A DNA stretch of 64,000 nucleotides from contig OY821779.1 in the NCBI GenBank assembly GCA_963682175.1, forward strand, positions 6,336,501-6,400,500. The letters are read 5' to 3'. Made by a program: the position numbers and the translations under genes. Source of the stretch: Triglochin maritima (Eukaryota; Streptophyta; Magnoliopsida; Alismatales; Juncaginaceae). Shown in pieces: positions 23,862-32,800 of the stretch (the first letter of the stretch is position 1; each line of letters begins with the position of its first letter). The notes under the pieces were generated by a model, which worked only from the letters and a program-made list of their open reading frames with translations, did not search any database and was not told where the DNA came from.

Positions 23862-26582
23862 GTTCCATTGGAAGATTTCGGTGGTGATGGAGTGAATTAC
23901 AGTGAGTTATTTCAAACTACACAAATCTTTGAAACAATCGATGAAGCATGTAAAATGGGCCAAACAAGTAGCTATCGGAGCTGAGTTTTTTTTGGTCGTG
24001 TCGTCGTACAAAACAAGATCAGATAGTCGGATGGATTGTTATTTGAGATGCGACCGACGAAATCAAATGGAGTCTCGGGATATGGATACAACACTTCGAA
24101 GAAACACCAAAAGAAAGAGTTGCGGTTGCCGTTTCTTAATAAAAGTGGTGGAGCGACGAGATCGTGATGGATGGGTTGTGGTTTTTAATAGTGCTCACGG
24201 ACATCACAACCACAGACTGGCAGTTTATCCAGAGGGTCATCGTCAAATTAGTGGTCGAAGTTCTGGGGCGAAGAAGATTGTTCGTGATATGACTGAGGCG
24301 CAAGCAAAACCACGGAACATCTTGAAGGCAGTAAAAGAAAAATTCCCGGAGGACAATCCAAATCAAAGACATATTTATAATTTCAGAGATTACATGAGGA
24401 GGACAAAATCTGAAGACCGGAATCCCGTCCAGCAGTTTCTCTATCAAGCAGTGCAGTGTGAGTACTTACATTGGATTATGGTGGATCCAGAAACTGATGT
24501 CGTCACTCACGCTTTTTTGGCACATCCGACGTCAGTCCAGTTGTTGCGGACATATCCTTTCGTTATCTGCATGGATTCGACTTACAAGACGAACAAGTAT
24601 AAGATGCCTTTGTTCGAAATGATTGGGGTCACACCAACAAACATGAATTTCCTTATTGGATATGTGATTTTGATGGATGAAACTTACTCCAGTTATCTGT
24701 GGGTGATGGAGAAGTTGCGAGATCTGTTATTGGGGACTACCAGCCCGACTGCAATAATAACAGACCGGGAGTTAGGCCTTATGCGACCAGTGAGAGAGGT
24801 ATTTCCTGACTCTGCTCATTTACTCTGCACATGGCACATCAACAAAGACGTATTGAACTACGCATACCACGTATTCGGCAAAAATAAGCAGATGGCAGAG
24901 ACTTTGAGGCGTGGAAGATGGAGGAAAATCATGCTTTCTACTTCAGAAGCCGAGTATGATAGAGTTGTGTATGCTCTGAAAGATTTGTATAGATCGTGGC
25001 TGGCTATCACGGAGTATCTGGACACCACGTGGTTGGTGCATAAAGAAAAGTTTGTGCTGAATTGGACGAACAAAGTCCTTCATTTTGGGAACACCACGAA
25101 TTGTAGGGTCGAAAGTGCTCATTCGGCTCTAAAAGAGTGGATTTCTACATCGACTGCAGCTCTGGACACTCTTTTCGAGCGCGTCAACGCGGCTATTGAA
25201 ATGCAGCTGACGAATATTCGAAACGCTCTTGAAGACTCGAGACGGCGAAATTTGACTAATTTCGGACATGCTCTATATCGTCACATAAATGGTCGAGTTT
25301 CGCATCACTGCTTGCAATTGCTGAGTCAGGAGGTGAAAAGAATGCAACAGTTAGATGATGAAGTTGAATATCGTTGTGAGTGCGCTTTTTTGACTTCTCA
25401 TGGGATACCTTGCGCATGTACCATCCGCGGATGTCTTGAATCAGACAACGGAATTTACTTAGAGCAGATTCATTCGTTCTGGAGGACACTTGTCATTGGG
25501 GAAGGAGCCGGGAACGCAGAGTTTGTGTCTCAGGCAGCTCAAGACGCCGAACATTTTCGCAGCCTGGTTGATGAGATTGCAGGAAGTGACCCCACCGTAA
25601 TTCGATCTGCCTCTCGGGTTTTATTCAAGCAGCTACACCCCGAACATGCGAATTTGAGAGAGCCTGCAGAAAAAACAAAGCTACGAGGTCGACCAAGGGG
25701 AAAGTCGACACGACGGGACCCTAGTGCGTTTGAGTATGCAAAGCGAGATAGTGGTCGATCTTCAGGTAGTGGGAGTAGAGGTCGTGGTCGTTCTTCCGGT
25801 AGTGGAAGCAAAGGTCGTGGTCGATCTTCTGGTTCTTCGTCTGTGAGGGGAGGATCAGGTATACCATCCCTATATTTATTGTTATTATAATTTTGTTATT
25901 TATTTCAGTAAATATGTATCTTTTGTTATTATATGTAACTGTATTTTTTGTTGATATTGTAGTGACTGGGCGGGCTGACGTAGACGACTTCCCATATGCG
26001 GATAGGATTCCAGGAATCATTATGTCATTCCTACACCAGTGGAATGATGTACGTGCTGATGAAAACTGTGGATTTCGATGTGTCGCCGATGTTTTCCACG
26101 GTGGTGAAGACAATTGGCAACTTGCCCGTTGTTCCATTTCAAATGAGATAGCTGCGAACCCATCTTTTTATGAGCACGTATACTACGACGGTGTGGAGCA
26201 GGCTCGTCACCGGATTAATTGGGGCGGGGGACCTTGTGGCGAGAATCACTACATGGAGACGTGAACGGACTTGTTTCCCATTGCAAATTTTTACAAGTGT
26301 GCAGTTAAGTTCTTCTCTCTCGGAAATGATGGTTCGTTGTACCCATGTCTTACAGTTCTACCTTGGGAGAGTCCACCTACCGTGACGAGACCGTGCAGAA
26401 AGTTGATTATTGCTCATTTAGGGAGTTACGCTCATTACATTCGTTTGGATTTGAATGAGGGATTCCTCGTACCTCCTATAGCGACTATGTGGTTTCAAGT
26501 ACGAGATGAGAGTGTTATTGGATGGGAGCTGGAGTACCAAAATATGATAGCATATTGGCAACAATTATGTAATATGTTTTGA
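23862..26582 (+). pseudogene. MULE transposase fused to an OTU-like cysteine protease (broken)
   Basis: An exon opens after an acceptor at 23861 with VPLEDFGGDGVNYSELFQ. The frame changes at an AAAA run (23952-23955) and continues AKQVAIGAEFFLVVSSYKT, so one extra A likely broke it. The middle has the MULE transposase blocks CMDSTYKTNKYKMPLFEMIG, AIITDRELGLM (two catalytic Asp) and HLLCTWHI, then a SWIM-like finger with CECAFLTSHGIPCAC, then a RGRGRSSGSGS-type tail. A 104-bp intron (25859-25962, phase 1) joins it to an OTU domain: RADENCGFRCVADVF (catalytic Cys), LPWESPP and AHYIRLDL (catalytic His). A TGA at 26262-26264 interrupts the OTU part in frame; reading resumes in the same frame to 26582. 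MULE transposases cut and paste the element; the role of the OTU part is unknown. Not functional as read. Confidence 0.82.
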
Positions 26583-26870
26583 TATGTTTGTACAATTATG
26601 TAATATGTTTTGATATGTTTGTACATTATATAGTGTTGCTTTATTATGTAATATGTTTTGATATGTTTGCTTTATTTGCATTATATATAATAGTACGATA
26701 CGTTAGCAAACACAAATAAAAATAATAAGCGTATGACAAATAAGCAAACACAAATACAAATAATAAACGTACGATATGTTAGCAAACACAAACACAAATA
26801 CAAATAATAAGCGTACGACAGATAAACAAATATAAATGCAAATACTAAGAGTACGGTACAACAGATCAGC
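26583..26870. repeat. AT-rich tandem repeats between the two MULE genes
   Basis: The first part repeats TATGTAATATGTTTTGATATG three times. The second part (26690-26850) repeats AATAATAAGCGTACGACA and GCAAACACAAATACAAATA units. It lies where the two MULE genes converge; no gene is seen. Confidence 0.8.
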
Positions 26871-28523
26871 CTACTCATCATCCGAATCATGGTCGGAGAT
26901 GCCTAACTGAGTATGCCACGAGTGTATGATCTCATCCAAATCTCCGCATGCAGCTCTCATGTCATCGTCTGGCAGATCATCCCTCCTCTGCAAGAATGGC
27001 TCTATAGCCCGTATCATCTTACCCATCCACTGCACATAACAATAACATTAGCGTACATTAACAAAATATACGGTACAAATAAATATAGATAAAATGAAAA
27101 AATTACCAGATCGCCACACGTCCTATCTGGTGGTCGATCTGCTCTCCGGGAGGCACCACGGACGATGATAGGATGTGAGTAACTACCGAACCAATCAAGA
27201 TAACGTGTATCACACTCGGAGGGGTCGCGACTACGTCTGAAGTCGCCAAGGAACAGTCGGCATGATATCGGAAATGTCCGCCAAGTCGATTCCGCTGTAG
27301 AAGCGGGGAACCTGACGTCGTACGTCGCTGCTGTCGCAGACCGCACCGCATGCTCTGGTGTCGGGATGTAAACTGGGATCACCTGAACATATCCTAACTG
27401 ACGCAAGACCCGATCGGGCATATAAGGCTCTATGATATCCCGATAACGAATAAGGCCCATCAATAAAGTCCGGGTCCCTAGCCTCCAGTAGATCGCGTGG
27501 TCTGATCCGGCAACCACTCTTGTCGACAAACAAGACGGCTCCGAGCATCAAGAATAGGTACGCCGTCAACTGTGTATCATCGGCCCGCGAAGGTCGTGCC
27601 CGTCTGCATAGGTCCTCAAGGGAGTCGATGCCGACACCACCACCACTCCATAAAGCTGTATCTCTCGCCAGACCATCAGGTGTGACACCAAGCAACTCTG
27701 CCACATAACACCTCAGCTCAGACGTCGACCCCTGAGCACTAACCAGACGACCATCCACAGGAATGCGAAGGATCTGGAAAACATCGTGAAGCATGATCGT
27801 CATCTCTCCGAAAGGCATGTGGAAAGTGTTGGTGTCAGGCTGCCACCGCTCCACAAACGCAGAAATCAAAGGCATGTCGAGATAAGGGAACATGTTGTAC
27901 GGTAAGTGCCCCAAATGCGTGGCACTAATCTCCTCTCTGATATCAGCACTCAGTGTAGACCGTCAACCCTGTAGTGCTGTACAGGCTCTGTGCCGATTAT
28001 GGCACTTCAGAACCTTCCGATCCTCTCCGTCCCAGATCCGTCTAGCGATGTGACCCCAGAAACTAGGAATGACGCTCCCATCTAAAGGACCACCAGGCGT
28101 CATACTGCTCACGATCCAATAATCGTCCTGGACCCTCTTCTTCTTCTGAGCGCGGGGATCAACAGTGCACGAGCTCGAATCCCCGGTCGTAAACCTCCCA
28201 CCCCTACCCTTCCGCACCATCCATCCGGCGGAAGTAGAACTACCCGCTCGACCACGTCCTCTGCTATACTCCCCCTGCCTCTCCACCTCCGGGCGCTCTA
28301 ACTCATACGGGTCATCATCGTCGCTCCCGTCGTCGGGACTGTCCACATGCTCATCATCGAAGGAATCATCATCCTCCTCACGACGACGTAATGCCTCTCT
28401 CTCCCTCCTGACCGAAGCAGATATCCCCCGTCTACGTGGATGACGCGGTGCTGAATCATCCTCTAAAGAACGGAAGGCGTGTAATGGTATCGACTTGCCT
28501 TTCCCTCCACTGTGACCCGATGA
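26871..28523 (-). pseudogene. Plant mobile domain (PMD, MAIN/MAIL-like) gene carried by the MULE (broken)
   Basis: Minus strand. The first visible exon opens at 28523 after an acceptor, with SSGHSGGKGKSIPL and Arg/Asp-rich disorder, then SFWGHIARRIWDGEDRKVLK. An in-frame TGA near 27963 interrupts it, after which the same frame continues HLPYNMFPYLDMPLISAFVE and MPFGEMTIMLHDVFQILRIP, hallmark blocks of the plant mobile domain. A frame change and apparent internal loss near 27440-27530 precede EPYMPDRVLRQLGYVQVIP. A donor near 27106 and an acceptor at 27030 join a last exon (26871-27029) ending HDSDDE. Host PMD proteins (MAIN, MAIL1) keep meristems stable and silence transposons; transposon-borne copies are known but their role is unclear. 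The upstream start exon was not found; AT-rich repeats fill that region. Confidence 0.78.
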
Positions 28524-28529
28524 CTATTA

Positions 28530-28790
28530 ATTGAAATTTTAATTACAAATTTGTTAAATTTGTTAAACTAAATTATCATATTTATCACAATTGTTAAACT
28601 AAATCAAAATTTGTTAAACTAAATTATCACAATTGTTAAAGTAAATCAAAATTTGTTAAACTAAATTAAAACAATTGTTAAACTAAATCAAAAATTGTTA
28701 AAACTAAATATCACAAATGTTAAACTTAATAAGAATTTGTTAAATTAAATTTTCAGATTTATCACAATTTATTAAAGTAATTATCAGATT
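28530..28790. repeat. AT-rich minisatellite (TTGTTAAACTAAAT units)
   Basis: About ten imperfect copies of units like AAATTTGTTAAACTAAATTA and CACAATTGTTAAACTAAATC, in the presumed 5' part of the PMD gene. Confidence 0.85.
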
Positions 28791-28811
28791 TAATAATTTA
28801 AAAAAAAAATT

Positions 28812-28951
28812 GTGGAGGCGTCTGCGATAGACGCCTCCCGTATGGTGGAGGCGTCTGTCGGAGACGCCTCCTCTTTGGGGGAGACGTCTGCCGAAGACGT
28901 CTCCTCCATCGGGAAGACGTCTTCCCCAGACGTCTCCCGCTGATAATCAAC
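28812..28951. repeat. 33-bp palindromic array A2, four units
   Basis: Four units built on GGAGGCGTCT(N5)AGACGCCTCC, the last two drifting to GGAGACGTCT(N5)AGACGTCTCC. In each unit both stem halves changed together (GGCGTCT/AGACGCC to GACGTCT/AGACGTC), so the stem is kept. It is the counterpart of array A1 near the right side of the large MULE. Confidence 0.9.
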
Positions 28952-29468
28952 AAAACAACCCTTCCATGTGGATCGTTGATTGATTGTGTAGTATATGTTT
29001 GAATTGATGGTGAGTTTAGATGACAACTTGATAGATGAGCAGGAAAATTTTAGTTTCTCTTTCTTGATTAACAACTTAAGAGAATAGAAATGGATAGATA
29101 AACGAAGAAATAGAAAATGACATCACATTCAATTTACAATTATTTTGTTTTTCTGATGTCCATTCAAGCAAAAGTAAATAAGAAAAAAAGAAACAATGTT
29201 TCTTTGCTTCTCTCTTTTTTTAACTGAATTGCTATTCGTCGCCCTAAAACTACTTAAATCGCCCCAACAGATTACCATTTTGTCATTCTCTCATTTCTAC
29301 TGCTATAACGCGACATTTTACTCTCCTATCATACATCTCTCTTCATCTTCCTCTTATAATCATAAAAAGTAATGTTTTGGAGGTCAATAATGAGCCAACG
29401 GACGTCCCGGTGTACTCGAATCTGGTAAAATATCCAACATCTTTTTAATAAAAAAATAATAATAAATT

Positions 29469-29657
29469 GCGGGCGTCTGACGGAACCGCCCAGCGTAGGA
29501 GAGGGGGCGTCTGGGAAAGACGCCTCCCCCAAGGGGGGCGTTTTACCCAGACGCCCCGCCCATGGGACATGCGTCTGGCTACGACGCCTTCCCCATGGGG
29601 GAGGCGTCCTAGCCAGACGCCCCTATCCTACGCTGGGCGGCTCCGCCAGACGCCCGC
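29469..29657. repeat. 33-bp palindromic array A3, about six units, itself a large palindrome
   Basis: Units such as GGGCGTCTGGGAAAGACGCC recur at about 30-33 bp. The outer units are an inverted pair, CGCCCAGCGTAGGA on the left and TCCTACGCTGGGCG on the right, so the whole 189-bp block can fold as one long hairpin. Confidence 0.88.
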
Positions 29658-30186
29658 AATTTTTTATTATTTTTATATTTTTTTATTAAAAAGATAATTG
29701 ATTATAAATTTAGATAATTGCTAAATTAATTAATTAATAAGTTAATAATTACTATATTCGGATGACCGATACCCCTTCGGTACACCGAATAGAGATTTCC
29801 AGAGAAATGTCGAAGCTACTGAGAATAAATATTCAGATAACCGGGTAGAGATAAGTAAACTGACCCAATGATTCTAGGAAGATCAAAAACTTACTGTATT
29901 TACGATCACGGCGGACCGATGGAAACTCGGTCATCCGCATGGAACATGTTCGGTAGACGGAAAAGCAAACGGTCGACCGTCCGACATCACCTTACAATGA
30001 GTTTTTGCAATTGATGAAAATTCAAAAAAAATTCAGATTCAACAATTTCAAAATCCAAAAATTTTCCAGGGGGCGCTGCCCCCTTGCCACCCCCGCCGAT
30101 GTGGTATTTGTAAGTCGGGAAGTTTTACCACCGGGGATTTTGGATTTTAATTTTTTTGAATATTAATCACTTGCAAAAAAACCTAT

Positions 30187-30310
30187 GTGGAGGCGTCTTA
30201 GCAAGACGCCTTCACGTTTGTGGAGGCGCCTGGCTAAGACGCTGCCACCTTGGTGGAGGCGTCTGGCTAAGACGCCTCCACCATGGTGGAGGCGTCGTAT
30301 CCAGACGCCC
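30187..30310. repeat. 33-bp palindromic array A4, four units
   Basis: Four units, three of them exactly 33 bp from start to start, for example GGAGGCGTCTGGCTAAGACG followed by CCTCCACCATGGT. The stem is GGCGTCT/AGACGCC. It sits about 213 bp from the right end of the 1.3-kb element. Confidence 0.9.
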
Positions 30311-30816
30311 GAGTCGGAAAAAAAATCCGTCTTCGTTACCTAGCCGGATCTAGGTGTTTCGCCAGACATTTTCGTGGTGTTGGTACTAGGAATGTGAGTA
30401 AAACTGAGTCAAATACTTTGTTGAAAAACACGGGACGAAATGGGTATTAATTGATTTGTTAAGGGCAAAAAGGTAATTTCTAGGACGATTTAAGTAGTTT
30501 TCCGGCGACGAACACTAATTTCCTTTTTTTAATTGTCTCTTGTTCCCAATCAATCAAATGATGAAGCAACTTGTAGATAAATTCAAGATATTGATCATAT
30601 GTAAATATCAGTTTAATATGATATTTGTACTATATTCATAGATTGTTTCTGAAAACATTTCTTATTATTTATGTTTTTTTTATATTCGTCAAATATGAAT
30701 ATTTAAGAATCAGAGTTTCTTTTTATTTTGTTTACCAAAACAATCAAAGCCGTTATGTGATTAAAATCAATTCCAAATACGTATAGCAAATCCAATTGAC
30801 GGAAATTAAGAACAAA

Positions 30817-31584
30817 TGCAAATCTAAAACTCAAACCACACAAAACACGCAAGATTTAACATGAAACCAAATGCGGAAAAAACCACGGACGACACAACTC
30901 CAAATCCACTGTAGAGAAACGTATTACAAAGAGAGGCTTACAGGAGACGTGAACGAACCGACAAAGATACCCGGCTCAAATTCTCCCAACGAATCAACAA
31001 TGATGTTCTCTCTCTTTTCTCTCAAAAACACAAAGTAGACTAATACGAATTACCCTTAAGCAAAGGGGGACGAAATTGTCTTTATATATTAGGCCTAAAC
31101 AAGTATTAATTGCACCAAAGTCGCGTGGAGAAATGTGCAAAACGTAGGCAGAAAATAAGTCCAACGGTCGACCGAACGGGTGCTTCGGTCGACCGATCCT
31201 CTAACTGTATCGCGAACCAGCTTTTACCAGTCGACCGAAAAGCGACAGTAACTTTTCTTTCTTGCTCGAGTGCATACTCGGTCGACCGAATCACTTAAGT
31301 TACGGTCGACCGAAAACCAACAGGTACTTTTGCCTATCTCCTCGTATGTGCCCGGTCAACCGAATCCTAAGTTCCGGTTGACCGAATAACGACAGACACT
31401 TTTGCCCAGCTCCTCGTGTGTGCCTGGTCGACCGAATCCTAAATTCCGGTAGACCAAAAATGGACAGGCACTTCTGTTGGACAAATCAAAACACACATCC
31501 GGTCGACCGAAACACTCCTTCCGGTTGACTGATCGTCTGTTTTATCCCACAAATACTTTAATCACATATTCAAGGTAAACAACA
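30817..31584 (-). mobile_element. Solo LTR, 768 bp (probably copia-type), minus orientation
   Basis: Read on the minus strand it begins TGTTGTTTACCTTGAATATG and ends GTTTTAGATTTGCA, flanked by a perfect 5-bp duplication (plus-strand ACAAA at 30812-30816 and 31585-31589). It contains a TATATAAAGAC promoter-like box about 480 bp in, then a CT/GA-rich leader, as LTR promoters do. No coding part is attached. Its U3-like half holds GGTCGACC palindrome pairs. Superfamily assignment is tentative. Confidence 0.75.
31164..31531. repeat. GGTCGACC paired-palindrome array in the 768-bp solo LTR
   Basis: About eleven exact or near copies of GGTCGACC, mostly in pairs with start-to-start spacing of 21-24 bp, for example GGTCGACCGAATCCTAAATT followed by CCGGTAGACC. 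The pairs recur every 70-80 bp with a shared spacer containing CTTTTGCC and TCCTCGTGTGTGC. Confidence 0.88.
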
Positions 31585-31596
31585 ACAAAAGCATAA

Positions 31597-32101
31597 GGCC
31601 ATCCGTTGGCCCGGGGAGGGACCCGACCCTGCAACCCTTAACCAGGGGCGACGACCCCTAGTCAGGCCACGACCTAGGTCGACCGGTCGTGACCCGGGTC
31701 TGGCAACGTAGCCAACCCTGGTTAGCCCATTTTTATTTTTTAAAGAAATGATTAAAAATTATTTATTTATATTTGTTAAATTATCTTTTATTGATATGTA
31801 TATTTTTTATATAATTAGAATTAATTTCTGAAAATTAAAATAAATGTAAATAATTAATGAAAATTAGTAAAATAAATCAATTAAATTAACTATACTAATA
31901 ATTTATTTAATAGTTTGTGTATTTTGATGGAATATAAAATGAGGTAGAAAAAATGATGTGGAGGAGAAGAAGTGTTGAAAGTGAGATTGAAGTTAAAAAG
32001 TAAGAAAAAAAGAGTTAAGATTGTGTTTTGGATTGTGTAGTATTTTGTTACTGACATGACAAAGAGAGAAAGTTAGTTGTGGGAGTATTTGGGATTGAGG
32101 T
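31597..32101. mobile_element. Non-autonomous Harbinger-type element
   Basis: It begins GGCCATCCGTTGGCCCGGGG after TAA (31594-31596) and ends near GGGATTGAGGT followed by TAA (32102-32104). The GC-rich start, AT-rich middle and ATGATGTGGAGGAGA / GAAAGTTAG tract follow the pattern of the elements at 11868 and 15557. The right end matches the left poorly, so that border is less certain. Confidence 0.55.
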
Positions 32102-32104
32102 TAA

Positions 32105-32800
32105 AAATAATATTATTGACTTTAAAATGACGAATTGCTTATTAAAATTTTGATATATGACAATAAACAAGTTGGTACTATTGACTTTAAAATGAGAAGA
32201 ATCGAACCCAGGCAAGCTTCAGTCGTATACTAAACACCGGCTAGAATTGGATACAAGAATATATATTTAAGAAAAAAGGCAAGCAACCCATTTCTTTCGA
32301 ACAAGCATAAGATATGTGAGAATTTGAAAAGTGGTGAAAGTGCGATATCATTGGGAATAACGTATACAAAACGAAATTTCTGATCTCCTGGCACTAAAAT
32401 GCACGTCGGTAACAACATGTTTTCGTGCTTTATGTTAGTACTCATGTTTAGATGTATTTTTTAGCAGTCATACTTGGTCTCGTTTTCCTTCAAATCCACT
32501 ACCAGGACGAAAACAAATCTTACAATACAACAACCTGTCGTGTTTAAAGGTTGCCTCTGCAATGGATTATAGATAGCAAGACTTGCTTTGACCACACTAT
32601 CACTTGTCACAAGATGAACTGGAAGCACAAAATTCAAGCTAGAACTACTAAAACACTACCTAGTATTGGAGATGAACAAGGAGGACCTCTAATCTTATAT
32701 TATCCACAACCCATGATCTTGTCTATCCAGGTAAGCCTTTTTTTTCTTCTTCCAAGGTAGATAGATTAATGCTCACTTTGAAATTTACTGGTACCGCAGC
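32105..32800. other. Intergenic, 3' of the plastid-protein gene
   Basis: No conserved coding sequence or RNA gene. A GGTTCGATTC-like motif on the minus strand near 32205 lacks a tRNA context. Confidence 0.55.

Larger units (their letters stand above)
23352..29214. mobile_element. Mutator-like element with transposase-OTU and plant-mobile-domain genes
   Basis: The left end (about 23352) reads GGAACTACTAAACGTCGCC, then AAAACTATTTAAATCGCCCC and TTGCCCTTAACAA. This matches both ends of the 1.3-kb element at 29224-30523 over at least 100 bp, so it is a long terminal inverted repeat of the Mutator (MULE) type. Inside are a 33-bp palindrome array (23567-23816), a transposase-OTU gene (+), an opposing plant-mobile-domain gene (-) and a second array (28812-28951). 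The matching right terminal repeat, expected about 200 bp beyond the second array, is not there, so that end seems deleted. The left end lies about 285 bp upstream of the EMB506-like ATG. Both genes are broken. Confidence 0.75.
29224..30523. mobile_element. Non-autonomous Mutator-like element, 1300 bp, with 9-bp duplication
   Basis: The left end is CTGAATTGCTATTCGTCGCC; the right end read inward is GGAAATTAGTGTTCGTCGCC. Both continue into AAAACTACTTAAATCG and matching sequence. A perfect 9-bp duplication TTTTTTTAA lies at 29215-29223 and 30524-30532, the size expected of Mutator-like insertions (weakened by low complexity). It carries two palindrome arrays about 213-246 bp from its ends and no coding frame of note. 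The middle (about 29760-30130) has ACGGTCGACCGTCC and a Pro/Gly-rich CCCCCTTGCCACCCCC stretch. Confidence 0.82.

Noticed and set aside
23902..23910. Start of the MULE transposase at a GTG codon
   Set aside because: The conserved N terminus continues upstream in another frame from an acceptor at 23861, so this is a frameshift inside the gene, not a start.
26262..26264. TGA in the OTU domain as a recoded or readthrough codon
   Set aside because: The neighbouring PMD gene also has a TGA and a frame change, so ordinary decay explains it better.
23567..30310. CRISPR-like reading of the 33-bp repeat arrays
   Set aside because: The DNA is plant nuclear, units are self-palindromic with variable loops, and they lie at the ends of a Mutator element with no cas genes.
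32180..32260. tRNA gene or SINE head on the minus strand
   Set aside because: Only a B-box-like GGTTCGATTC is present; there is no A box, anticodon arm or acceptor stem pairing.
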